64,000 nucleotides of DNA from NCBI RefSeq assembly GCF_024679095.1, contig NW_026111654.1, forward strand, positions 404,492-468,491, written 5' to 3'. Below the pieces are notes generated by a model. That model was not told the DNA's origin. It worked only from the letters and a program-made list of their open reading frames with translations, and made no database searches. Positions 1 to 8,404 of the stretch are shown one piece after another. Source of the stretch: Eriocheir sinensis (taxonomy: Eukaryota > Arthropoda > Malacostraca > Decapoda > Varunidae). The position numbers and the translations under genes were made by a program. The stretch's first letter is position 1; each line of letters opens with the position of its first letter.

Positions 1-128
1 CGTTTATAGATCAGTCCCAAAGGGAGGATAAGAAGCTGGGTGGTCTGCACGCCGACTGCCGAGGCCGGGATTCGAACTCGGGCCCGCAGATTCGTAGTAA
101 GGGACGCTACCACAGCACCGCGGAGGCA
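1..128 (-). mobile_element. tRNA-derived SINE, family A (partial copy)
   Basis: Read on the - strand, the segment starts with a tRNA-like head. A B-box-like GAGTTCGAATC lies at 79-69, followed by a body (GGCAGTCGGCGTGCAG) that recurs in the copy at 10514-10793. The A-box half is diverged. The copy runs off the window edge, so its 3' end is not seen. Such elements are transcribed by RNA polymerase III from the internal A/B boxes and moved by LINE machinery. A true tRNA gene is unlikely because the head does not fold well and the same body follows it in a second copy. Confidence 0.7.
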
Positions 129-299
129 TAATAATCGCAGGTACAGTTAATTACCTTGAGTTTTTTAATCTTTCTTTACGAGGGAGGCAGCCAGGAGCAA
201 AACAAAACGAACAGAATAATAAAAGATAACACTGAAACAGCCCGCAAAAACATGCTCAGCGCACAGGTACAGTTCGTGTGTTGCGTTGTGTTGGGGAGT

Positions 300-1031
300 T
301 GTCTTCACCAAAATCTAATTATAACAAGTCTGGTCACTTCCCGCGAAAATCTCGTCGGGCTCGCGCATGACGTCACGCTGCCTGCAGAGGCGGGGGCCGT
401 TGCGTGGAACCGAGTCAGTCTGCAACGAGACGGGGTCGGGTTTACAGCGTTGACGTGGACCAAGATGCCTAATATATGTGCTGTAGGTGGCTGCACATCC
501 AATTATGTATAAACACAAACGTGGAATTATTTTTCACAGCTAAGTAAGAATGGTATACTTGAAGTTAATAAAGAAATAATAGAATGACTGAAAAGGTAGT
601 ATATAGTAGACATAAAAAATACAAGTCACCCATACGTTAGTCTGTTTTCTGTCCTCGGACCATAGAGGTAGAATTTGTGGAGTCGACATCAGCCCTAAAA
701 AGTGAATCCGCCGAACTGTCATTGTTGTGGACACCTGCCAGGCTGCCAGGTCAGGTATTTATGAAATAGATCTACCGCATCAGTAAATGTACAGTACTCA
801 AAAACACCACCATCATAATGAATGAGACGGGGTCTGGAGTTAACAACTAAGGTAGTGGACGTGAGCTCTCACCCTGGTATCCTCATCTTGCGGCCCTAAA
901 ATGAGAGTTCGGCGGCTTCACCTCAATGAATGGGATTAGCAGGCCGTGTCGACTCCACCAGTTCTACCTCCATGCCTCGGACCCACCGAGGCAGTATGAC
1001 GTCACCTCTTGCCACGCTTCTCCTGCGCCTG
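300..1031 (+). repeat. Left arm of a long inverted repeat (THAP-exon repeat)
   Basis: This arm pairs, in reverse complement, with 2877-3560 and then 6301-6405; the right arm is interrupted by the hAT insertion at 3561-6292. Shared landmarks include the CpG-rich stretch with TGACGTCA at 366-376, the THAP start at 465, a block around 790-900 (AATGAATGAGACGGGGTC), and the end near 1020 (TGCCACGC). Similarity is high but not perfect, with small indels, so the duplication is old. It may be the long terminal inverted repeat of a DNA transposon or a tail-to-tail duplication of a THAP gene's 5' end. Confidence 0.8.
465..512 (+). pseudogene. THAP zinc-finger first-exon remnant, left copy
   Basis: Starting at the ATG at 465 the sequence encodes MPNICAVGGCTSNYV and then a stop. 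The THAP zinc finger (C2CH, DNA-binding) typically begins Met-Pro-x-x-Cys-(x)4-Cys-x-x-Asn-Tyr, and this matches. The first two zinc ligands are present (Cys5 and Cys10). A GT donor-like GTATAA falls right after the Asn-Tyr codons (507), so this could be exon 1 of a spliced gene. The upstream 100 bp is GC-rich with a CRE-like TGACGTCA, as in a promoter. I found no second exon with the remaining Cys and His ligands. THAP domains occur in P-element transposases and in host proteins derived from them; which this was cannot be told. Confidence 0.55.
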
Positions 1032-1129
1032 AACAGACTTGACATGATTAGTCTTTGGGATAGACCAAGTACTCGGGTGGTGGGTAGAGGGACGTACTGA
1101 GCGTGGGCGGAATGACCATGTGTCATGCC

Positions 1130-1330
1130 CCGAGGGTTACTCTTTTTCTCTTTCCTTTTCTCCTACACGTTCTCTGCGTGTACCGAAACACACGAGAACT
1201 TAATCAAGGCCAGGAGAAGGTATCCACTGGCTGCCTGGGATTGAACCCGCGACCAGCGTGACGAGAGAGCCACTCCCTACCGAGTCGGCCAAAGAGGTAC
1301 CCCACTGGCTAAGTGGGTTATGGGAGGCTT
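1130..1330 (-). mobile_element. tRNA-derived SINE, family B, copy 1
   Basis: On the - strand, a tRNA-like head runs from about 1300, with an A-box-like TTTGGCCGACTCGGTAGG near 1298-1281 and a B box GGTTCAATCCC at 1247-1237. It is followed by a body (CACGCAGAGAACGTG) and an A-rich tail (GGAAAGAGAAAAAGAG) near 1165-1143. Copy 2 lies at 1527-1715 in the same orientation. It is a non-coding Pol III retroposon. Confidence 0.75.
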
Positions 1331-1526
1331 CACCCCTATGCTGATTAATTTGTGTTGACAATGTCCCTTTGAGACATAACTCCACAATGTCCCTTTCAGA
1401 CATACCTCCGATTCTCCCATTTTCTATTACCCTCGGAGAGCATGGGTCATCCTACCTATTACCCCCTTCCGGAAAACTCAACAGAATTGCAGGAGAGGAT
1501 GCCCACCGATATGCCACCACTGTCAT

Positions 1527-1715
1527 GCCCCGAGGTTTACTCTTTTTCTTTTTCCTATTCTGCAACACATCCTCTGCGTGTATCGAAACACGAGAAATTA
1601 ATCAAGACCAGGATAGGGTATTCGCCGACTGTCTGGAATTGAACCCGCGACCAGCGTGACGAGAGAGCCACTCCCTACCGACTCGGCCGAATAGGTGCCC
1701 CACTGGCTAAGTGGG
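1527..1715 (-). mobile_element. tRNA-derived SINE, family B, copy 2
   Basis: Same head, body and A-rich tail as copy 1. The B box GGTTCAATTCC lies at 1645-1635, and the A-box side (TTCGGCCGAGTCGGTAGG) near 1690-1673. Divergence from copy 1 is modest, so the second copy could come from local duplication rather than a separate insertion. Confidence 0.75.
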
Positions 1716-2068
1716 AGACTCGTTCATCAGGCATAGTCGCCGCACTACACATGTAGCCCACTTGAGGGATAGACCAAGTACTCGGGTGGTGGGTGGAGGG
1801 ACGTACTGAGCGTGAGCGGAATGACCATGTAGCCCTTGAGGGATAGACCAAGTAGCCTACTCGGGTGGTGGGTGGAGGGACGTACTAAGAGCTGGAGCGG
1901 CGTGGTGGTGACATTGTTAACAACCGCTGCACTGTGTTATATGCATGCACCATGTAGCACCAAAGGCCGTGTTTTCCATGCCAGGGATGATTAATTTCCT
2001 GCGAGTAAAACTCTTTTTCGCAAATAATATTTTCATATGAGCATCATCTCTATGTATACTGCTGAACT

Positions 2069-2069
<1 letters not shown>

Positions 2070-2137
<68 letters not shown>
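2070..2137. repeat. (GT)n(GA)n compound microsatellite
   Basis: About 31 bp of GT repeat run directly into about 36 bp of GA repeat with no interruption. Confidence 0.98.
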
Positions 2138-2141
<4 letters not shown>

Positions 2142-2494
2142 CTTTGGTTCGGTGATTACTGCTTCATCATAGTTTTAAACGTCACATCGACGTCACAACA
2201 TAAATGCATACACGATGGCGACGCCTAGCCTCGCTACCTGTGCCCGTATATTTTAGCGAAGTTTACCCTAAAATTGCTCCTACAAGAGCCGTAATCATCC
2301 ACATTTGGCACCTAAGCCTATTTTTACCAATTAGGTAGGAGTCTCAAACACCCTCTCCTAAAACACCATCCTTGTCCGACACTGTTAAAATTTTATTTTC
2401 GAAAAACTGTGACATGGATGGCCCCTGACACGCTCAGTAGACTATTACTTTAGATACCACATTGACTAAGACAGAAGGAAAGACAAATGTAAGG

Positions 2495-2775
2495 GAGTAG
2501 TAAGCTAGGCTTTTAAGTAGTCATGAACCTGAATAACGTAGTAATAACATTATAATTATGCAAATACTAAACTAGGCTATTTACTAAGCCATGAACTTGA
2601 ATAAGGTAGTAATAACATTATCATAATGCGAATAGTAAACTAGCCTATTGCCTTAGCCTTGAACTTGAATAAGACAGTAATAGCAAAATTACAAGTGTGT
2701 GAATAGTAAGCTAGGCTATTACTTAAGCTAGCGCTATGAAGTTGAAAAAGACCGTGTGAAAAACATTGCAAGTAT
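2495..2775. repeat. AT-rich tandem repeat, about 69-bp unit, four copies
   Basis: The phrase TAAGCTAGGCT or AAACTAGGCTAT recurs at 2502, 2569, 2637 and 2708, each time followed by a copy of ATGAACTTGAATAAG and AGTAATAACATT. Units differ at several positions. No coding potential is seen. The flanks (2138-2494 and 2776-2876) contain no recognised feature. Confidence 0.75.
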
Positions 2776-2876
2776 TAACATAAGCTATTATTAGGCTGTG
2801 AGGCTGACTAAAGTGGCAAGAGAAACATTCTAAGTGATAATATTAGACTCAAAGTATAATCATAACAAGCAAGTTC

Positions 2877-3552
2877 GGGCGCTGGAGAGGCGTGGCAAAG
2901 AGGTGACGTCATGTTGTCTCGGTGGGTCCGAGGTATGGAGGTAGAATTGATGGAGTTGACACGGCCCGCTGATCCCATTCATTGAGGCGAAGCAGCCTAA
3001 CTGCCGCAAGATAAGGGATACCCGGGTGAGAGTTCACGTCCACTACCTTAGTTGTTAACTCCAGACCCCGTCTCATTCATTATGATGGTGGTGTTTTTGA
3101 GTACTGTACATTTATTGTTGCGGTAGATCTATTTCATAAATACCTGATCTGACAACACCTGGCAGCCTGGCCGAGCCCATTAAGGGGCAGCCTGACCTGA
3201 CCACCTGACACTTGACAGGTGTCCATAACAGTGCGGCCCTAAAAATGATAGTTCTGCGGATTCACTTTTAAGGGCTGATGTCGACTCCATGAATAATCCT
3301 CCATGGTCCGCGGACAGAAATCGGAGTAATTGATGGGTGACTTGCATTTTTTTTATTTTGTCCACTGAATACTACCTTTTCAGTCATTATATTAATTCTT
3401 TATTAACTCCAAGTATACCATTCTTATTTAACAAAAAATCATAATTCCACGTTTGTGTTTATAATTGGATGTGCAGCCACCTTCACCACATTTATTAGGC
3501 ATCCCGGTTCAAGTCAGCGCTGTACACCCAACCCCGTCTCGTTGCAGACTGA
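2877..3552 (-). repeat. Right arm of the long inverted repeat, inner part
   Basis: Reverse complement of most of 300-1031. The arm is continuous up to the target-site duplication of the hAT-like element at 3553-3560 and resumes at 6301. Confidence 0.8.
3461..3502 (-). pseudogene. THAP zinc-finger first-exon remnant, right copy
   Basis: This is the inverted partner of the exon at 465. From the ATG at 3502 on the - strand it encodes MPNKCGEGGCTSNY, again with the Cys-x4-Cys start of a THAP finger. Compared with the left copy it lacks a 4-bp GTAT just after the Asn-Tyr codons, so the splice-donor-like GT is missing. It points toward the left copy, so the pair is arranged tail to tail across about 3 kb. 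Confidence 0.5.
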
Positions 3553-3944
3553 CTGTCCCATAGGGGTGGGCAGGTACCGGTACCAGTACCGGTACTAACG
3601 TTACCAGCTAAACGGTACGGTACCGGTACCAGATTGCTCGGTACCGGTACCAGTTGCTCGGATTTATTTATTGGATTTATTGATAATTCTTCATGTCCGA
3701 TTTTTTTTTAGGTTGCTAATAAATATTTTTATTGTTATTAGACTATGATCGAGTACATCCATAATAACTAGAGACCGGATGTTTAGGCAAAATGCCATAA
3801 ATGCCTTTTTTGCCTTTTTTGGGTGATTGAGAGTGATATTGCCTATTAAGGAAAATATTAGCCTATTTTGCCTTTTTTACTTATATTTTCTATAAACTTG
3901 AGAAAACATAACTCTACGGACTATACACAAACATTTTGGAAGAC

Positions 3945-4104
3945 ACAGTGAATGTTGCCAAGGTCGAAGCTTCAATAATAATTGAATGATTCGAATGATT
4001 ATTCGAAACTTCAATAATAAATTATTAATTTATTATTGAAGCTTCGGATAATCATTTGAATAATTCATTTATTATTGGACTTCAACCTTGGCAACACTGG
4101 CTTG
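3945..4104. repeat. Imperfect hairpin upstream of and into the hAT gene start
   Basis: TGTTGCCAAGGTCGAAGC near 3953-3970 is mirrored by CTTCAACCTTGGCAACA near 4080-4097. GAAGCTTCAATAATA and TATTATTGAAGCTTC also pair closer in. The loop is AT-rich. The outer stem overlaps the proposed transposase ATG at 4088. It could be a structured 5' leader, a small nested element, or a second subterminal repeat. Confidence 0.6.
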
Positions 4105-5701
4105 GCTTGGCAACATTGTTTTCGTGAGCACAACTTCCCTTCACATCACTACCAAACCAGTTTCCAGCACGAGACTAGACCACTTCCTCACTTCAACCAA
4201 GCCAGCCTTATTGAAAATAGATCAGACGACTCCTTTGCATCACAACACACTGAATGATTTTGTTCGGGAGTTTGGAAGTGATGTTTTTTCCACGGATGGA
4301 TCAGTGCTATTTTGCAAAGTCTGTGAAAAATCAGTGAATTTCGAAAAGAAGTACTTCATTGCACAACATGTTCAGACTGCTAAACATCAAAATGCTGCAA
4401 ATAAGACGAAACCAGGAGACCAGCAAACGAGCCTGTTGAGTACATTTTCTGCATCCACCAGCCGCAAGTCTACCTTCTCCTTAGAGCTGTGTAAAGCTTT
4501 TGTTGATGCCGGTATTCCATTGTGGAAGCTAGAGAACAAGTCTCTAAAGCTATTCTTGGAAAAATATACCAAACAAGCCATCCCAAGTGAGTCTACTTTA
4601 AGAAAGAATTATGTGGACACACTTTATGACTTGACAGTGCAGAGAATTAGGGAAGAAGTGAAGGATAAGAAAATATGGATTTCAATAGATGAAACGACAG
4701 ATGTCATGGGTAGATATGTTGCAAACGTAGTTATTGGCACCCTGGAAGTTGATCAGATGTCGAAAATTTACCTGCTTTCCTCAGAAGAACTAGAGAAGAC
4801 CAACAGTTCCACAATAGCTCAGCTTTTTACAACAGCCCTGACATTGCTTTGGCCAGAAGGCATCCATCACAAGAATGTTCTACTCTTCCTGACAGATGCA
4901 GCACCTTACATGAAGAAATCAGCAAGGGCACTTCGAGTTCTTTTCCCAGAAATGATACACCTAACTTGCTTAGCCCATGGACTTCACCGAGTTGCAGAGC
5001 ATGTGCGTGGATTGTTCTCTAGTGTTGATAAATTCGTTTCTAATGGCAAGAAGATTTTCCTTAAGGCTCCATCAAGGTGTGTTACATTCAAGGAAATTGC
5101 ACCTGAACTTGCATTGCCACCACAGCCAATATTAACCAGATGGGGGACGTGGATTTCGGCAGTACTGTACTACACTTCTTATTTGGACAAGTTTGAAGAG
5201 GTCATAGAGAAATTAGATGAGAGTGATTCGTCTGCTGTCCGTATTGTGAAGGAACTGCTGCAGGATAAAGTGCTACGCAATGATCTTGCATTCATTGCAT
5301 CAAACTATGCAAAGCTACCAGAGGCCATCAATGCACTGGAGAAAAGAAACATGGCCATGGTTGATGCTTTGAAATGTTTTGAGTCTATCATCGAGGATTT
5401 AAGTACAGTTTCGGGTAAGAAAGGAAAATCTGTCCGTGAAAAATGTGAACAAGTCGTTGCTGCCAACAAAGATCTGGAGACTATGAAGAATATTAGAAGA
5501 GTTCTAGAAGGAGAGAATGATGCAGATGTTGGAGAAATGGATCCGTATACTGTGGCATGCTTTAAATATGCCCCTGTTACGTCAGTGGATGTGGAAAGAT
5601 CCTTTTCGCTCTTCAAGCATCTTCTGAGTGATAGAAGGCAAGGATTCAAATTAGAATCCATCAAGAAAATGCTTGTTATTTCATATAACCAGACAGATTA
5701 A
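4088..5701 (+). CDS. hAT family transposase with N-terminal BED/CGGBP1-like zinc finger
   Basis: This is a 537-residue open frame with no stops or frameshifts. Residues 76-100 form a BED-type zinc finger (Cys76, Cys79, His94, His100). The following helical segment up to about residue 175 resembles the linker in CGGBP1-like proteins. The RNase-H-like catalytic core has its first Asp in WISIDETTD (Asp201) and its second in LLFLTDAAP (Asp270), with the hAT CxxH motif in CLAHGLH (Cys294, His297). The C-terminal dimerisation region ends APVTSVDVERSFSLFKHLL, placing the catalytic Glu at 503. The enzyme would bind the element's ends in the nucleus and catalyse cut-and-paste transposition, leaving an 8-bp duplication. 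The ATG at 4088 is the first in frame. The first 25 residues overlap a hairpin, so a later start or a spliced 5' exon is possible. All catalytic residues I can place are present. Confidence 0.85.
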   Translation: MATLAWLGNIVFVSTTSLHITTKPVSSTRLDHFLTSTKPALLKIDQTTPLHHNTLNDFVREFGSDVFSTDGSVLFCKVCEKSVNFEKKYFIAQHVQTAKHQNAANKTKPGDQQTSLLSTFSASTSRKSTFSLELCKAFVDAGIPLWKLENKSLKLFLEKYTKQAIPSESTLRKNYVDTLYDLTVQRIREEVKDKKIWISIDETTDVMGRYVANVVIGTLEVDQMSKIYLLSSEELEKTNSSTIAQLFTTALTLLWPEGIHHKNVLLFLTDAAPYMKKSARALRVLFPEMIHLTCLAHGLHRVAEHVRGLFSSVDKFVSNGKKIFLKAPSRCVTFKEIAPELALPPQPILTRWGTWISAVLYYTSYLDKFEEVIEKLDESDSSAVRIVKELLQDKVLRNDLAFIASNYAKLPEAINALEKRNMAMVDALKCFESIIEDLSTVSGKKGKSVREKCEQVVAANKDLETMKNIRRVLEGENDADVGEMDPYTVACFKYAPVTSVDVERSFSLFKHLLSDRRQGFKLESIKKMLVISYNQTD

Positions 5702-5921
5702 CTTGCATATCATACTGTATATATTTGTATTCATACATGTGATAAAGTTCTTGTTTCAATGTTATTACTTCCTTGGGAATAAATGCCCTTTTTGTGCCTA
5801 TTTCGACTTATTATTTTGCCTTTTTGCCTGCCTATTTTTGGAGTTTTTTAGTGCCTAAAGATCTGGGCTTTAATAATAACTATACATGCTATTTTTTTTT
5901 CGAAAAAATAAATATTCACTT

Positions 5922-5926
<5 letters not shown>

Positions 5927-5986
<60 letters not shown>
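5927..5986. repeat. (GA)n microsatellite
   Basis: About 58 bp of GA repeat, directly abutting the 3' tail of the LINE fragment that follows. This suggests it grew from the LINE tail. Confidence 0.95.
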
Positions 5987-5989
<3 letters not shown>

Positions 5990-6129
5990 CATAGATTTAC
6001 ATAGAAAATTAGACCACACAGACCCCATGGTACAGACTAGGTGGTCTGTCCTTAAACCTAAGTGATTTTACATTAATCAGAAGGCTCCTAAACGTTGCAT
6101 TTCTACTCTAGTTGATATTAAGTTGAAGG
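5987..6129 (-). mobile_element. LINE group C, 3'-end fragment
   Basis: This is the reverse complement of the LINE 3' end at 23765-23916. It shares the tandem tail (ATTTACATAG twice), the phrase CCATGGTACAGACTAGGTGG, and the segment ending TTGATATTAAGTTGAAGG. Only 3' untranslated sequence is left, as expected for a strongly 5'-truncated insertion. It lies inside the outer hAT-like element. Confidence 0.75.
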
Positions 6130-6300
6130 AAGAGAGAGAGAGTTTTCTTTACAGGAAATTTGTTTGGGAATTTCATCATAATTCATTAAGAAAAAAAAAA
6201 CTCCTTTGGGTACCGGTACCGGTACTAACGGTACTTGAGGTTTCGGTACCGGTACTACCGGTACTCATATTAACGGTACTTGCCCATCCCTACTGTCCCA

Positions 6301-6405
6301 CTCAACGGCCCCCGCCTCTGAAGACAACGTGACGGCATGCGCGAGCCCGACGAGATTTTTGCGGGAAGTGACCAGACTTGTTATAATTTGACTTTGATTA
6401 GACTA
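6301..6405 (-). repeat. Right arm of the long inverted repeat, outer part
   Basis: Continuation of the arm broken by the hAT insertion. GCGAGCCCGACGAGATTTT near 6341 and GACCAGACTTGTTATAATT near 6370 are the reverse complements of 331-365. Homology fades at about 6405, where the next inverted repeat begins. Confidence 0.8.
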
Positions 6406-6679
6406 CTAAGGATTTCAGAGGCTGTGCGGCCTCGTTTTTTGGGAATAATATCGTAACGAACAATCGTATCGGTACGAGATTTTGCGACAGTGTATTTCAC
6501 ACACTGCCTTAATTTTGAAGGGTATCGCCAACCGCCACAAGTAGAGAATAAAGGCACTTGTCCCTATACCAAGAGGGTAAAGTCATCAGTGTCAGGCAAA
6601 GATACGAACACAACTACCAGAGGCTCCGCCCACCTTGTTCCTCTTCCCTCCATCTCCCGCCTCCTCCCTTCTCCCTCAA

Positions 6680-6723
<44 letters not shown>

Positions 6724-7255
6724 GTAGCTTCGTAACTATAATGAATGAAAGGCATGCATTAATTGTAGTGGCGTTATATACTCTTTCTAATACTGATAGG
6801 CATCCTTTAAATAAAGTTGAGAGTAGGGTAACGTGTTACTTACATAGCCTAATTACCTCCGTAACTATTGGTAGCGTAGTGGTTTGGTGGTTTATGGTGT
6901 ACGTTTTCGTAGGGCTATTGTATAGCATGTACCTACTGATAAAAGTAATGGTGCTCTTATCGCCAAATTATAGTGGTGCTATTAATTTTATTGTCAGGGA
7001 AGAGCTGAAAGTATGGTAACGGGAAGAATTGCGAAGGTATAACAACAAAAAACAAACGAGAGAGAAACAAATACAAGCGAGCAATCGTTCTACCATCAAT
7101 CATGGTAGTCATCATTTACCACCTCACCCTACTCTCACATGTCATTACGTCCACGGCCCAGATGTGTATCACTATGCTCAAAATTAAAGTCCCAGTATCA
7201 CATCAAGCATGCCTTAATTGAAAAAAAAAATCATTCTCGAGTATGTATGTATCTT

Positions 7256-7303
<48 letters not shown>

Positions 7304-7574
7304 AGGGAGAAGGGAGGCGGGAGATGGAGGGAAGAGGAACAAGGTGGGCGGAGCCTCTGGTAGTTGTGTTCGTATCTTTGCCTGACACTGATGACTTTAC
7401 CCTCTTGGTATAGGGACAAGTGCCTTTATTCTCTACTTGTGGCGGTTGGCGATACCCTTCAAAATTAAGGCAGTGTGTGAAATACACTGTCGCAAAATCT
7501 CGTACCGATACGATTGTTCGTTACGATATTATTCCCAAAAAACGAGGCCGCACAGCCTCTGAAATCCTTAGTAG
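6403..7574. repeat. Near-perfect long inverted repeat, arms of about 317 bp
   Basis: Left arm 6403-6720 starts CTACTAAGGATTTCAGAGGC. Right arm 7259-7574 is its reverse complement with only a few differences. The arms end in a TC tract (6682-6721) and a GA tract (7258-7301). The spacer (6722-7257) holds no gene I recognise. The layout fits a non-autonomous DNA transposon with long terminal inverted repeats. I see no convincing target duplication (flanks ATTAGA and GCTATG), so a palindromic duplication is the alternative. ORFs running through the arms are poly-Ser/Leu or Arg/Glu shadows of the microsatellites. Confidence 0.85.
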
Positions 7575-7726
7575 GCTATGGCAGGCTACCGTAATAGCAA
7601 CATTATAAATACACACAGAGTAATCAAGGTAACTAAGGTACTGGGTAAGGCGGTGCTGGTAACACTGAAAGAAACTCAGGAACAAGTATTGCCAGGCCAG
7701 GCCTTGCACGGCAGGTGAAGGGTAAC

Positions 7727-7748
7727 ACACACACACACACACACACAC
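7727..7748. repeat. Short (CA)n microsatellite in a 0.6-kb unique stretch
   Basis: About 22 bp of CA repeat. The surrounding 7575-8195 region is GC- and CpG-rich and has no gene I can support. Confidence 0.9.
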
Positions 7749-7944
7749 GTGGCCGCCCGTCTCACAACAAGCACAACTGTCAGCCATTCCCTCACCACTC
7801 ACGGGTCTCCGAGGGCCGCCTGCTGCCCCACGCCCGCCCCGTCAGCAGGGGACGCGGGCAGCGTCGGGCGTGCCGATCACGGGTCAACACACAGCTTTGG
7901 CACACACGAGCAAGGCACCGGCGGCCGCCTCCATCCTGCGGCGG

Positions 7945-8135
7945 GTGCTACTGAAATGGGTGCAGCGAGGGGCGGGGTCTTGGTCTTGGTCTGGGCATGG
8001 GTCTCGAATGGACACAATAGGGGCTGAAGTCACGCGGGTCGGTGCTACTAAAATGGGTGCAGTGAGGGGCGGAGTCTTGGTCTGAGTCTCGGCATGGGTC
8101 TGGAATGGACACAGGGGGCGTGGTTTCCTCGGCGT
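7945..8135 (+). repeat. Tandem duplication, about 95-bp unit, GC-rich
   Basis: GGTGCTACTGAAATGGGTGC at 7945 is repeated as GGTGCTACTAAAATGGGTGC at 8040. Both copies continue through GTCTTGGTCT and GGCATGGGTCT to AATGGACACA. Neither strand has a convincing protein. Confidence 0.75.
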
Positions 8136-8404
8136 GGTACACTGAAGGTCGCAGCGGAAGACGTTACAGAGGCAAAGCTTCCCGAACAACACCTGCCAGG
8201 GCCCGTATCCTCGACAACTATTAATACTAAACTTGGTATTAACTTTCGACTTTGGTATTAACTTCACTCTCAAAGTGTATTCTCAACAACTATTAGCCTA
8301 ATACCTACTCTTAACTTTGGTATTAACTTGAGAGTGCTGGCGAGGACTTCTAAACACTTAATAGTAAAGTTAATAGTGAAACCCAGACCCAGACCCATAT
8401 CAAC

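Larger units (their letters stand above)
1031..1905. repeat. Short local duplications around two SINEs
   Basis: A block of about 75 bp (GGGATAGACCAAGTACTCGG, then a GGTGGG-rich stretch and GACGTACT, ending GGAATGACCATGT) occurs at about 1059-1130, 1767-1832 and 1840-1895. Between the first and second copies lie two SINE copies. The phrase CATGCCCCGAGG recurs at 1125-1136 and 1528-1539. The pattern suggests duplication of a SINE-bearing unit. No gene is seen here. Confidence 0.6.
3769..5872 (+). mobile_element. Inner hAT transposon with intact transposase
   Basis: The terminal inverted repeats match at 17 of 21 positions: TAGAGACCGGATGTTTAG from 3769 and TAAAGCCCAGATCTTTAG reading in from 5872. 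An exact 8-bp duplication ATAATAAC flanks them (3761-3768 and 5873-5880). Subterminal regions on both sides are dense in TGCC and GGCA motifs (3785-3880 and 5780-5858), probably transposase binding sites. At 2.1 kb with a single open gene it has the size and layout of an autonomous hAT. It sits inside the element at 3561-6292, so it is the younger insertion. Confidence 0.9.
3561..6292. mobile_element. Outer hAT-like element with GGTACC-rich ends, host of a nested hAT
   Basis: The ends are inverted: TAGGGGTGGGCAGGTACC at 3561 and, reading in from the right, TAGGGATGGGCAAGTACC from 6292. They are flanked by an exact 8-bp duplication CTGTCCCA (3553-3560 and 6293-6300). Both ends carry GGTACC palindromes. 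TAGGGGTGGGCA-type ends with an 8-bp target duplication are the hAT hallmark. Without the nested element (3769-5872 plus its duplication) it is about 620 bp and has no transposase of its own, so it is best read as a non-autonomous (MITE-like) hAT. It also contains a LINE 3' fragment and a GA microsatellite (5927-6129), so the original element was smaller still. Confidence 0.85.

Noticed and set aside
156..464. The upstream part of a 118-codon ORF leading into the THAP peptide
   Set aside because: The inverted copy does not keep this frame, and THAP fingers start at the Met-Pro found at 465, so the upstream codons are probably leader or promoter.
3561..6292. Reading the whole 2.7 kb as one autonomous hAT
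   Set aside because: A second pair of inverted ends with its own exact 8-bp duplication lies inside (3761-5880), so two nested elements fit better.
7884..8273. 129-codon Arg/Pro-rich ORF on -
   Set aside because: It lies over a GC-rich tandem duplication and the Harbinger end, and no family features are visible.
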